Position numbers and translations under genes: made by a program. The notes under the pieces are model-generated. The model was not told where the DNA came from and ran no database searches. It saw nothing but the letters and a program-made list of their open reading frames with translations. Shown piece by piece: positions 29,361-37,834 of a DNA stretch of 64,000 nt. The stretch is from positions 1 to 64,000 of the forward strand of contig JAGWOC010000006.1 of the NCBI GenBank assembly GCA_028872875.1, in the 5' to 3' direction. The DNA comes from Chloroflexota bacterium. Lineage in GTDB: Bacteria > Chloroflexota > Dehalococcoidia > DSTF01 > JACRBR01. Numbering within the stretch: the stretch's first letter is position 1; each line of letters begins with the position of its first letter.

Positions 29361-29698
29361 CGTGGACGATCACCGACGTGTTGAGCGGCCACAAGCAGAT
29401 CGCCAACGCAGTCATCAGGGCGATGATCGCGCGGGCGGGGGAGATCAGCGAGCAACCGGGACACTGGTGGTCCGATCAACGCAACAACCACGACGCAGTC
29501 GGTGGTTACCAGGCGCTCGGTGAGGAGATCTGGCGGCAATCGGATGGCCGGGTGGACGCGTTCGTGCACATAGTGGCTACGGTCGTGGCGGCGCTGCGCG
29601 TCGCGGAGCGGATCGGCGCGCGCGCGCGCGTGGCGACGCGGATCGTGGACTCCGGGTGCGGGTACCTCAGCACCGGCGTGTACGCGCGGGTTCCGTAG
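29361..29698 (+). pseudogene. Remnant of a PLP-dependent cysteine synthase-like gene
   Basis: Translation in one frame gives blocks of the cysteine synthase/cystathionine beta-synthase fold: ITDVLSGHKQIANAVIRAM, then GHWWSDQRNNHDAVGGYQAL, GEEIWRQSDGRVDAFVHIVA and finally RIVDSGCGYLSTGVYARVP, the usual C-terminal end. The N-terminal half with the PLP lysine is missing, and roughly 100 residues between the VDAFVH block and the VDSG block are deleted. The glycine-rich loop after VDAFV is degraded. It cannot be an active enzyme. It lies next to another broken gene, suggesting a decaying segment. Confidence 0.65.
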
Positions 29699-29758
29699 CC
29701 GCCTCTGGCCCACGGGCGGATCGCCACTCCACCAGCCGGACCGGGAACCACGCGCAGC

Positions 29759-30751
29759 TCACACCCGCTTGCGCCGCTCCGCGAACACGCCGAACACTGC
29801 GATCACTGCCAGCCCTCCGACGATGCCGGCGAACGCGATGATGGCGGGCGCAAACGACGAGGGCTTGCGGACGATCTTCTCGCCGGAGATCTGCAGATCG
29901 ACGAACTGCGACACCGACTTGATGCCATCGCGCTGACCGTCGCTGCCGTTCCAGACTGCGAACGCCGCGTTCGTCTTGCCACCGGGGGCGAATGATGGGG
30001 AGCCCTCGGCTCCCGCCAACGAGCGGACGAAGAGCACGCGCCAGCGGCCGTCCTTCCAGCGACCGACGCCACCTACGTCCTGCACGTCCGCGTTTGTCAG
30101 TGTGCCGAACTGAGCGGCAACAAGGTTCTCGACCGGCGACCCGTGTTTCTGAGCCGAGAGCGGGTTGCCGGCGGCGAGCCCCGTCTGGAACGTCGTGTCG
30201 CCGTCCTGGGGATAGAGGTCGACCTGCATGTTGGCGTAGCGCGCCCGGTTCGTGGCGAAGCCGCTGTCAACATCACGTTGCCACGCTGCCTTCCAATGCC
30301 AGATGTTGACGCCGGCGCCCGGGTCGCCCATGCAGAACGACGGGATACGGGTCGTGCCTGCCGCCGGGAACTCCACCGCGGCAGCGTCGGTGAACGATGT
30401 TGTCGTGTCGATAGCAGCGTCCTGCGTAGCGTCGGACCATTCGCTTAGAATGTACAGACGCTTGCCATCATGTGCGGCGCGCAGTTGCACAGCGGCGACC
30501 GTACCGCCGCCCATGGGACGCGTGATGTTCTGCGCGGAGAGTGCCACATCAACGGGTTGGACGTTGTTCCAGAATGCCGCGAACGGATCATCACGAGGCA
30601 CGGAGGGCGCGGCGCGGACCTGCACGACCTGCGCCTGGGATGAGGCGGGCATGACGCCGAGGAAGCCCGTCGTCGCGGCCACGACGGCCGCCGCAAGGAC
30701 GATAGCGAGGCCGGCGGCGAACCCGCGCGACGGGACTCTACGGCTCATCAT
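29759..30751 (-). CDS. Heme-b gamma subunit of a type II DMSO-reductase-family enzyme (ethylbenzene dehydrogenase gamma-like)
   Basis: 330 residues. An N-terminal hydrophobic signal (GFAAGLAIVLAAAVVAATTG) and a C-terminal anchor (APAIIAFAGIVGGLAVIAVF, then basic ERRKRV) frame a periplasmic beta-sandwich of the EB_dh type. It contains LYILSEWSDATQD and PSFCMGDPGAGVNIWHWKA; Met141 in the latter is at the position of the axial heme methionine in this family. It would take electrons from, or pass them to, the NxrB-type subunit and link the complex to the quinone or cytochrome pool. Start ATG 30751 follows TGGAGG and overlaps the chaperone gene by 14 bases. Last gene of the operon. Confidence 0.8.
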   Translation of the reverse strand: MMSRRVPSRGFAAGLAIVLAAAVVAATTGFLGVMPASSQAQVVQVRAAPSVPRDDPFAAFWNNVQPVDVALSAQNITRPMGGGTVAAVQLRAAHDGKRLYILSEWSDATQDAAIDTTTSFTDAAAVEFPAAGTTRIPSFCMGDPGAGVNIWHWKAAWQRDVDSGFATNRARYANMQVDLYPQDGDTTFQTGLAAGNPLSAQKHGSPVENLVAAQFGTLTNADVQDVGGVGRWKDGRWRVLFVRSLAGAEGSPSFAPGGKTNAAFAVWNGSDGQRDGIKSVSQFVDLQISGEKIVRKPSSFAPAIIAFAGIVGGLAVIAVFGVFAERRKRV

Positions 30752-31478
30752 GTTCGCCTCCAGCTAGCTCGCCCGCCATGCACGGCGGATCTTCGCCCGG
30801 CTCCTCGGGCCGGTAGGGTTGATCCGGAAGGGCCGCGAGCGCCCCGACCCGCAGGTGCCGCCGTTCCCATGCAAGGAACGCCTTCAAGAGCGCGCCTGCG
30901 GCACCGATGACGCCCTCCGGATCCGCGACCACCATGCGGTCGCCGATCGCGTAGCCCCACCGGCCAAGGTGGTCGCGAAAGAACGCGCGTCCAGCCTTTC
31001 TACAGATGGCGACCTGGGCGCGGCCGTGATGTTCGAGCGCGTACGCTTCTTTGAGCGCGAGCAGATAGGCGAACTCCAATTCCATGGCCAATCCGTCGGG
31101 CCGCTGGCCATGCGCCTCGACGCCGAAGGCGCGGTAAAAGCCGGCGACGTCCGCCATCTGCTCGGATGCCTGGAAAAGATGCTTCGCGGTGTACGCGGTC
31201 TCGTACGCGGGGCAGATGGTCGATGTCGTCATCGTGAAGACGGTCGTGTGCGCGCGTTCCAGTGCTTCGTCGTCGCACGCATCCAGCGCGACGCGCAGAT
31301 GTTGCACGTCGTCCGCGACGCCAGCATCGATGACGCCTGCGGCCTCGGTAGCGGCCGCGGCGACGCCGCGGAGGGCCTGGCACGTGTCGGGCGTGGGGTA
31401 GGCGCACGCGAGCGAGAGCAGCCTGTACACGACGGCGCGGCTCAGCGTGACCTCGTCGGCGGCGACGGTGGCATTCAT
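30738..31478 (-). CDS. TorD/NarJ-like molybdoenzyme maturation chaperone
   Basis: 246 residues from ATG 31478 (GAGAGG upstream). It is all-helical, with the TorD/DmsD-type opening LSRAVVYRLLSLACAYPTP, and the PAYETAYTAKHLFQASEQMAD stretch (split at 20 by reader) followed by DVAGFYRAFGVE. The latter is the typical P-x-Y-E-x2-Y and D-x-A-x-F-Y-R-A-F-G signature of NarJ/DdhD chaperones in type II molybdoenzyme operons. It should hold the NxrA-type subunit until cofactor insertion and Tat export. It lies between the beta and gamma subunit genes; 14 bases separate it from the beta gene. Confidence 0.85.
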   Translation of the reverse strand: MNATVAADEVTLSRAVVYRLLSLACAYPTPDTCQALRGVAAAATEAAGVIDAGVADDVQHLRVALDACDDEALERAHTTVFTMTTSTICPAYETAYTAKHLFQASEQMADVAGFYRAFGVEAHGQRPDGLAMELEFAYLLALKEAYALEHHGRAQVAICRKAGRAFFRDHLGRWGYAIGDRMVVADPEGVIGAAGALLKAFLAWERRHLRVGALAALPDQPYRPEEPGEDPPCMAGELAGGEHDEP

Positions 31479-31492
31479 CAGTGTCGACCTCT

Positions 31493-32740
31493 CTAGATGG
31501 TGTTCAGGTACTTCGGACCGCGATCGTGCAACGGCTCCATGACGCTCTGTCGCACGATCTCCTTGCCGTTCCGGTCGAAGCCGACCACGGTATCGTTGAA
31601 CAGCTCCATCGTCTTCCCGGCGACGTTCATCTCGCCGATCTTGTGCCCGTTGACGACCTCGAAGCGGTGGACGATGCGCTGCGTCGTCCGGAACAGTTGC
31701 AGTACGGCCTGCAAACGGCGCGACGGTGCGGCGTACCGCTCGATCGCGGCATCGGCGCCCGGGCCGAACATCTGGTGCAGATACGGCCGCGGCACCCATC
31801 GGGGCGGGATGTAGTAGATGTTGGGTTCGGTGCCGAACTGTGGGTAGAGCGGCAGCGCCACCTGCTCCTCGCGCACCATGTAGTACAGCGGGTTATCCGG
31901 GTTGACGGCCCATCTGCCGTCCGCTCCGACCTCGATCAGCCCCTGGAGCCGGATCTTGCCGACGCAGGCGGACATGCAGCGCGTCTCCATCGGCTCGCCC
32001 TCAGAGATGGGGTCGGTCCCTTCGATGCGCGGGTAGCACGCGATGCACTTCTCCGACACCCGCGTCGTGCTGCGGAACATGGGCTTTTTATACGGGCACT
32101 GCTCGACGCACTTGCGGTAGCCGCGGCACCGCTGCTCATCAATCAGGACGATGCCATCCTCCGGGCGCTTGTAGATAGCGTTGCGGGGACACGCCGCCAG
32201 GCACGCCGGGTACGTGCAGTGGTTGCAGATGCGCTGCAGGTAGAAGAACCAGGTGCGGTGCTCGGGAAGGCTCGTCGCTTGCAACTCGCTCTCCCTGCGG
32301 TTGCGCGGTGTGTCCTCGAAGATGTTGGGTGCCGTCCATTCATCGTCTGTAGGCAGGTAACCGATTGCCTCATCCGTCTTGCCGAGGGCGGCGGCGGCCT
32401 CAAAGATCGTCTTGCCGGTGAACTGACCGTAGGGCGCGGCCGGCGTCGCCGTCCGGCCATCCCACTTCTGCCCGCCGGGATCCGCCTTGTCGAGGAGCTT
32501 GAGGGTGTTGACATCCCAGTGGTGCGGGTAGCCGCCGTAGGGCTTCGTCTCCACGTTGTTCCACCACATGTGCTCCTGGCCCTCGGAGAAGGTCCACGTG
32601 GACTTGCACGCCATGGTGCACGTCTGGCAGGCGATGCAGCGGTTAATGTTAAACACCGCCGCGAACTGCCATTTCGGGTGCGCTTCGCGGAAGCGGTAGG
32701 TCATCGGGCGGCCGAGTTGCCAGTTGTACACGTCAGGCAT
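31493..32740 (-). CDS. nxrB: NxrB/NarH-type iron-sulfur beta subunit
   Basis: 415 residues starting MPDVYNWQLGRPMTYRFREA, an opening I recognise from Nitrospira-type NxrB. Four cluster motifs are visible: CIACQTCTMAC, CNHCTYPACLAACP, CRGYRKCVEQC (Tyr where a fourth Cys would be, predicting a [3Fe-4S] cluster as in NarH) and CIACYPRIEG with ETRCMSAC. ETKPYGGYP and GTEPNIYYIPPRW are family hallmarks. It relays electrons between the catalytic subunit and heme b. No signal peptide, so it would be carried out by the Tat-exported partner. Starts within the stop of the 94-residue gene. Confidence 0.9.
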   Translation of the reverse strand: MPDVYNWQLGRPMTYRFREAHPKWQFAAVFNINRCIACQTCTMACKSTWTFSEGQEHMWWNNVETKPYGGYPHHWDVNTLKLLDKADPGGQKWDGRTATPAAPYGQFTGKTIFEAAAALGKTDEAIGYLPTDDEWTAPNIFEDTPRNRRESELQATSLPEHRTWFFYLQRICNHCTYPACLAACPRNAIYKRPEDGIVLIDEQRCRGYRKCVEQCPYKKPMFRSTTRVSEKCIACYPRIEGTDPISEGEPMETRCMSACVGKIRLQGLIEVGADGRWAVNPDNPLYYMVREEQVALPLYPQFGTEPNIYYIPPRWVPRPYLHQMFGPGADAAIERYAAPSRRLQAVLQLFRTTQRIVHRFEVVNGHKIGEMNVAGKTMELFNDTVVGFDRNGKEIVRQSVMEPLHDRGPKYLNTI

Positions 32741-33017
32741 GACGGACCTCTTGCGCAGGAGCAACGCACAGGACGTCGTCGAGCAGGCTGTGGATGAATG
32801 CTTCGCCGCGCTGGTGATAGACGGCGTGGGTCCCGGCGTACCTCGGGTTTTCAAACAGGCGCAGGATGCGCTCGCGGGGCCAGCCCATCATCGCGTACTC
32901 CTCGATGAAGGCGCGCGCCATGGCCGCGGCGCCGTCGTAGCCGGGCGGGCCGTCGACGAACACCGCCATTGCCTCGAACGGGTCTTCGGCCTCCGCGCCC
33001 TTGTGGAACTCCGCCAT
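32733..33017 (-). CDS. 94-residue protein of unknown function between nxrA- and nxrB-type genes
   Basis: ATG 33017 with GGAG 8 bases upstream; the stop overlaps the beta-subunit start by 8 bases and only 4 bases separate it from the alpha-subunit gene. The sequence has an acidic start (GAEAEDPFEAMAVFVD) and a helical core with AMARAFIEEYAMMGWPRERI, LRLFENPRYAGTHAVYHQRG and EAFIHSLL. No signal peptide, cysteine motif or membrane segment. Retention in the middle of the operon and coupled translation point to a structural or assembly role for the molybdoenzyme complex. I do not recognise the family. Confidence 0.75.
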   Translation of the reverse strand: MAEFHKGAEAEDPFEAMAVFVDGPPGYDGAAAMARAFIEEYAMMGWPRERILRLFENPRYAGTHAVYHQRGEAFIHSLLDDVLCVAPAQEVRHA

Positions 33018-33021
33018 GTGC

Positions 33022-36000
33022 TTAACTCCTCACCACGTTCATGGCGCCGCCGTCCAGGTAGCGCTCCATGAAGTTGTCCTCGCCCCCGGGAGACATGCCG
33101 GTGGTGCCGGGCGTCCAGACGCCCTGCCCGCCCATGCCGCCTGGTTCCGCCTTCGTGATGCGCACGAGCGTTTCCTTGGGGACGGTGTTGATCGCGTGGT
33201 TGTCGGCCTCGCCGCCGAACATGAACGACGTGAAGATCTTCTTCTTGTGGAACAGGGTGTCCGTCTGGTGCATCGGCATCGCCCAGTCGCGCGTGATGCT
33301 CTGCTGCGACCCGTAACGGAAGCTGGCTTGGTAGCCGGTGTCCTCTGACACGGCGCGTCCGTCGGCACGCGTCTCGTGGCCCTTCACAGATTTCTCTGTG
33401 GCGATGAAGGTGCCGTGCTTGGTCATGACCGTGTGGTATGGATATGCCGGGTTGTACTTCACCCGCAGCATCAGCCGCGCCACGTGGTAGAACGGGTCCT
33501 CCGGGTGATCTTCGTGGCCCGGATAAGGCCGGTCGGTGGGGTTGGCGTCGACGTAGACGTAATCGCCGTCCGCTAGCCCCAGGTCGCGGGCGGCCTGCGG
33601 ATTCATGTGCAACTGCTGGTCCCCGACCCCGGGCTGCCGCTTCTCGACGCGGCGCGGATCGCCAAAGTTGCTCGCCCAGATGACGTTCCAGTCCGTGACC
33701 GCCCAGCCCGAGTGCACCGTGTGGCGCGTCTTCGGCGTCAAGCAATAGAACTGGAAGCCCTGCTCCCAGAGCGGGTTCTTCGTGTTCTTCACCTCCCGCC
33801 ACGGCAACCGGATGTTGCGCACCGTCCGCATCTCGGCATCGAGCTCGTCACGCGCGATGCCGTAGTCCTCGGGCCTGATGAGTTCGTTCGAGCTGACGAT
33901 GACGTTCGGCAGATACGGCGTCGCCTCCGGACCCTCCCGGTGGACGATGAAGTTCTCGCCGTATTCGATCGCCTCCGGGATGTCGCAGTAGGAGTTCAGC
34001 CGCCCGGTGTCGGTCCAGAACGGGTCGTTGTCATGGATCTGGTCCCAGAACGGGATACGGGGATATGTACGGAACATCATCAGCGCCGCGCCGGGCTCGC
34101 CGTACTTCCCGTCGAGAATGTCCTGCACCTTGTAGCCCTTCGTGGTCGCCGATGCGTCCAGCAGCCGCTGCAGGTACACGCGGCCCTTTCCCTCCAGCGC
34201 GAACTTCCAGTAGTCCGCGATGCGCTGGTCGCCAATCTCCCCGGCCAGCTTCTCGGCCACGGCGGCCATGATCCGCAGGTCGTCCTTGGTGTCGTGCAGC
34301 GGCTTGAGGCCGGTCTGCCCCCAGATCTGGAGGAACGGGTTGGAGCAGGACGCCGTCACCTCCAGCTCCTGGAACTCGGACCACGAGTTCGCCGGAAGGA
34401 TGACGTCGGAATACTCGCAGGAGGCCGTCATTTCGATGTCCTGCGTGACGATCATGTCGACCTTCGGGTTGACATCGCGGAGCATGTGGTACGCCCACTT
34501 GGCGTTGTTGAAGAGATTGACGTTGGTCGTCCAGATCACCTTCGTGGGCGACGGCATGTGGCTCTTGCCCGTGAATACCTTACGGCCGAGCTTGGGCGTA
34601 TCGACGATCAGCGCCTGGTCGCCGTGGTCCCAGTACGCGGGCTCTTCGTCCTTGGTGTAGGCATGCGCCTTGATGTCGGAGCCCGACGCGTTCTCGTCGA
34701 GGTTCATGTCGAACGGATCCTCAGCGATCCAGCCCTTGAAGCCGGGGCCGGATTCCGGCGTGGACTGGAAGAGGGCCGCCTTGTAGTTGCCGGCCCAGGA
34801 GTGGCTACCCGCCCCGGGGATACCGATGTTGCCGGTGAGCATGAGCGGCAGGTACGTCGCGCGGTTGTGCTGCGTGGCGTGAAAATAGTGGTTCACGCCC
34901 TCACCGGTGTGGATCGAGACGGGTTTCATCGTCGCGATGTCGTCGGCCAGCCGCCGGATCAGTTCCTTCGGCGCGCCAGTGATCTCCGCCGTCGTATCGA
35001 GGTCGTAGTCGCGCAGGTGGTTGCGGTACGCCTCCCAGAGCGTCAGCACCGCGACGCTCTTCCCATCGGCGAGCTGGATCGTGGCGCGATAGTCAAGCTT
35101 CGGGTCGATGTTCGCGGCCCTCATGCGCTCACCCAGGTCGTCCCGGGTGATGGCGCGCAGCTTGCCACTCGCGGCGTTGAAGACCACGTAATCGCCGAGT
35201 TGCGCGTACTGTTCCTTCGTCAGCCCCTGCCGCGTGAAGCTCGGTCCGTTTGCCGGGAGGCTCGGCTGGTAGCCGGGGAAGACATCGGCGGCGGACAAGC
35301 GCTTCAGCGTGTCGGTACGGATGAGGAGTGGCAGGTCCGTGTACTTCTTCACGAAATCGGCGTCGTACTTGTTCTCATCCATCAAGATCCGGGTGATCGC
35401 GAGGAAGATCGAAGTGTCCGACAGGCCCGGCCGCACAGGGATCCAGTAGTCGGACTTCGTCGCGGGCGGGCTGTACTCCGGGCAGATCGTCACGATCTTC
35501 CCGCCGCGCTCCAGCGCGTCGTGCAGGAAGTGCGATTCGGGCATCTTGTTCTCAACCAGGTTCTTGCCCACCTGGATGAGCAGCCTGCTATAGCGCAGGT
35601 CGTTGAAGTCGACATCCGAGTTCTGCAGGCCGTGGACAAACGGATGTCCCGGCGCCTGGTCACCGTGCCACGTGTAGTTCGACCAGTTCCGGCCAGCCCT
35701 AGCGTCTTCGCGGCCGACACCGCGCACGTGCGCATCGAGCAACGCCAGGGTGTTGGACATGCGGTACATGCCGTACTTGCCGATGACGCCGGTCAGGCCC
35801 ATGCCGCCTCGCAGCTTCATCGTCTGCGTGCCAGCGCCGTGCATGTCGGCGATCATCTCCGGCTGGTAGCCCTCGGCCGTCAGCCGCTTCGCTCCGTCCT
35901 CGCCGCTGTAGGCCCGGGCGATGCTCACGAGGCCGCGGGCAACGTATCGCGTGGCTTCGTCCCAACTGGCGCGCACGAACGTGTCGGTGCCGCGAGATGT

Positions 36001-36477
36001 GAACTTGTACTTCGCGCGATTCTCAGCGTTCAGCTCCGGGAACCCGGCGTCAGCCCAGCGCTTCCAACCCGCCCGCACCATCGGGAACTTCAGCCGGTAC
36101 GGCCCGTATAGCCGGCGCGTGAACGTAAAGCCTTTGAGGCAGCCCCGGGGGTTCCAGGCGGCCGTCGCGGTGTTGCCACGTTGGTCCGCGTAGCGCTGGA
36201 CGTCGTAGTTCTGCTCGATACGCATGAGCACGCCGTTGCGGGTGAAGGCGCGGAGGCGGCAGTTGTGCGTGTCGTTCGGAGCGCAGACATAGGTGAAGCT
36301 ACCGTCGTAGTGATACTGGTCCCGGTACACTTTCTCCCAGCCACGGTTGGGGTAGGACTCCAGCGGGTTGACGACGTTGACCGGCACCTGCAGGTTGCGC
36401 AAATAGGGATAGGCTGCGGCTCCCACCGCCACTACCGCTCCGGCCTTCAGGAAATCTCGTCGTGAAATCGGTTTCAT
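33022..36477 (-). CDS. nxrA: NxrA-type molybdopterin catalytic alpha subunit, Tat-exported (nitrite oxidoreductase/nitrate reductase-like)
   Basis: 1151 residues. Twin-arginine signal SRRDFLKAGAVVAVGAAAYP (residues 5-24). The N-terminal cluster site is C65-x3-D69-x3-C73 (CAPNDTHNC) plus C113 (NPRGC): Asp replaces a ligand, as in Nitrospira/anammox NxrA, unlike H-x3-C-x3-C of NarG. Other matching blocks: WEKVYRDQYHYDGSFTYV, GAGTQTMKLRGGMGLTG, SNTLALLDAHVRGV, GHPFVHGLQNSDVDF. It belongs to the type II DMSO reductase family, acting on nitrite or nitrate on the outer membrane face; direction is not determinable from sequence. Length is normal for NxrA. It is followed by the rest of a complete set (beta, chaperone, gamma). 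Confidence 0.88.
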   Translation of the reverse strand: MKPISRRDFLKAGAVVAVGAAAYPYLRNLQVPVNVVNPLESYPNRGWEKVYRDQYHYDGSFTYVCAPNDTHNCRLRAFTRNGVLMRIEQNYDVQRYADQRGNTATAAWNPRGCLKGFTFTRRLYGPYRLKFPMVRAGWKRWADAGFPELNAENRAKYKFTSRGTDTFVRASWDEATRYVARGLVSIARAYSGEDGAKRLTAEGYQPEMIADMHGAGTQTMKLRGGMGLTGVIGKYGMYRMSNTLALLDAHVRGVGREDARAGRNWSNYTWHGDQAPGHPFVHGLQNSDVDFNDLRYSRLLIQVGKNLVENKMPESHFLHDALERGGKIVTICPEYSPPATKSDYWIPVRPGLSDTSIFLAITRILMDENKYDADFVKKYTDLPLLIRTDTLKRLSAADVFPGYQPSLPANGPSFTRQGLTKEQYAQLGDYVVFNAASGKLRAITRDDLGERMRAANIDPKLDYRATIQLADGKSVAVLTLWEAYRNHLRDYDLDTTAEITGAPKELIRRLADDIATMKPVSIHTGEGVNHYFHATQHNRATYLPLMLTGNIGIPGAGSHSWAGNYKAALFQSTPESGPGFKGWIAEDPFDMNLDENASGSDIKAHAYTKDEEPAYWDHGDQALIVDTPKLGRKVFTGKSHMPSPTKVIWTTNVNLFNNAKWAYHMLRDVNPKVDMIVTQDIEMTASCEYSDVILPANSWSEFQELEVTASCSNPFLQIWGQTGLKPLHDTKDDLRIMAAVAEKLAGEIGDQRIADYWKFALEGKGRVYLQRLLDASATTKGYKVQDILDGKYGEPGAALMMFRTYPRIPFWDQIHDNDPFWTDTGRLNSYCDIPEAIEYGENFIVHREGPEATPYLPNVIVSSNELIRPEDYGIARDELDAEMRTVRNIRLPWREVKNTKNPLWEQGFQFYCLTPKTRHTVHSGWAVTDWNVIWASNFGDPRRVEKRQPGVGDQQLHMNPQAARDLGLADGDYVYVDANPTDRPYPGHEDHPEDPFYHVARLMLRVKYNPAYPYHTVMTKHGTFIATEKSVKGHETRADGRAVSEDTGYQASFRYGSQQSITRDWAMPMHQTDTLFHKKKIFTSFMFGGEADNHAINTVPKETLVRITKAEPGGMGGQGVWTPGTTGMSPGGEDNFMERYLDGGAMNVVRS

Positions 36478-36489
36478 CGCAATCTTCCG

Positions 36490-37572
36490 CTAACGCACTA
36501 CGCTGCCGGCCGCCATGACGATCCTTGTTGATTCGGACGTTTCCGCCTCGCGCTCCATGCGCTCCTCGCTGACAGCGGTCTCCAGCGGCGACGCCTCCGG
36601 CCCGAGCACCAGGATCGCCATCCCGATAAGGGCCGCAAGGTTGTACTGGGTTACCGTTGGTTGCACGCCTGCGACGAGCAGCAGCACCATCCCCACAGCA
36701 AGATGCCTGGTGCCGGGTTCCCTCGCGAATGCGACGGCTGCCCCGACCGCCGCCCCCAGGGCTGCGACGTACACGGGGGCCGGGAATGACATAGTGACGC
36801 CGGTGCCCCAGAGGGACAGGATGGCCACGGTCGAAGGCGCGCGTACCCACATGGCGCCCACGGCGATTGCGGCAGCCGAGCCGATCAGTAGCGGCGTGCG
36901 GCCAGTCCCCTGACGCCACGGGTGCGCGCCGATGAACAGCATGATGGGCGTCGCAACCACCGCCGCTTCGGCGATGGTGAGCGCCGCGGCGACTCCGGGC
37001 AACGCGGACTGGGTGAGATCGCCCGCGCGCGCCGCCATCAGCGGGTATTGGCCCGCGAGCAGCGCCAGGCCGGCCGACAGCGCCGCCACGCGGAACGGCC
37101 ACGCCCGTGCGCTACCGGCGGCGAGGCCCATCAGGAGTGCAAGCGCTCCCCCGTACACGGCGTTCACGGCCAGGCCCAGGTGAGGATCGTCCCAACGGAT
37201 CGTCATGGTGTCGATGACGACCAGCGTGAGGATCGCCGCGCCGATCACCCGCCGATCCTGCTGTCGCGACGAGGCGAGATGCAAGGCCGCGGCGACGGCC
37301 GCGAATGCGGCGAGGACCATCACGTACCGGAAGGCGCCATCACCGATGGCGGTGGCGCCCTGGTAGGCCGACATGACCGAAGCGTCTTTGGGGACGTGGA
37401 TGCCGATGCGATAGATGATGCGCTCGAACAGCAGATCCAGCATGCCGGCGAGCGCGAGCACGATCACCGGCAGCGCGATCACGGAAGGAAAGGCGATCTG
37501 CTCGGCGGCGATCCTGCCCTCGCCGCGTGTGGGATCGCTGGAGTGCGGACCGGCCGCCCGGCTGCGCCTCAT
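36490..37572 (-). CDS. Polytopic membrane protein heading the Nxr-type operon, unknown function
   Basis: About 360 residues from ATG 37572. Around ten hydrophobic segments are visible, the first near FPSVIALPVIVLALAGMLDL, later ones including GAAILTLVVIDTMTI, YGGALALLMGLAAGSA and GMVLLLVAGVQPTVTQYNLA. The N-terminal ~30 and C-terminal ~35 residues are hydrophilic. I recognise no family; it has no heme-ligand His pairs as in NarI. It ends 12 bases before the NxrA-type gene and is therefore likely the first gene of the operon, perhaps a transporter or a membrane partner of the complex. A perfect 10-base-arm palindrome lies upstream at 37676-37697. Confidence 0.6.
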   Translation of the reverse strand: MRRSRAAGPHSSDPTRGEGRIAAEQIAFPSVIALPVIVLALAGMLDLLFERIIYRIGIHVPKDASVMSAYQGATAIGDGAFRYVMVLAAFAAVAAALHLASSRQQDRRVIGAAILTLVVIDTMTIRWDDPHLGLAVNAVYGGALALLMGLAAGSARAWPFRVAALSAGLALLAGQYPLMAARAGDLTQSALPGVAAALTIAEAAVVATPIMLFIGAHPWRQGTGRTPLLIGSAAAIAVGAMWVRAPSTVAILSLWGTGVTMSFPAPVYVAALGAAVGAAVAFAREPGTRHLAVGMVLLLVAGVQPTVTQYNLAALIGMAILVLGPEASPLETAVSEERMEREAETSESTRIVMAAGSVVR

Positions 37573-37675
37573 GCTCTCGCGCCCTCGACGATGAATCCAC
37601 GCACAGTGCCGCTGATCGCTGCGGCGAAGGTAGTCGAGGTACAGATCCGCGGGGTAGTGCCACAATGGCCCGAGG

Positions 37676-37697
37676 GAACATGCCGTTCGGCATGTTC
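37676..37697. promoter_or_regulatory. Perfect inverted repeat upstream of the Nxr-type operon
   Basis: GAACATGCCG-TT-CGGCATGTTC: two 10-base arms with a 2-base centre, 104 bases before the start of the operon's first gene. Such symmetry is typical of a dimeric regulator's operator. It lies in the 262-base gap between two molybdoenzyme transcription units, where no other gene is evident. Confidence 0.65.
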
Positions 37698-37834
37698 GTG
37701 CGCTCTCACACAAACTGCGGGCACCCGTCTCGTGGGCCGGACGGTCTCGGAGGGTGGTTGCGCTTTATTTGCAGTCAGGCGGGCGTCCTGCCTGATTGGG
37801 CCGGTGAATCACCGAGCGACATGGCCGCGGTCAT

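Noticed and set aside
33607-36111. 834-codon open frame on the plus strand opposite nxrA
   Set aside because: Arg/Val/Asp-rich translation without motifs, exactly antisense to a clearly recognised molybdoenzyme; a GC-rich shadow frame.
33022-36477. Claim that the organism is a nitrite oxidiser
   Set aside because: The enzyme clade works in both directions and the window lacks respiratory or carbon-fixation genes that would decide it.
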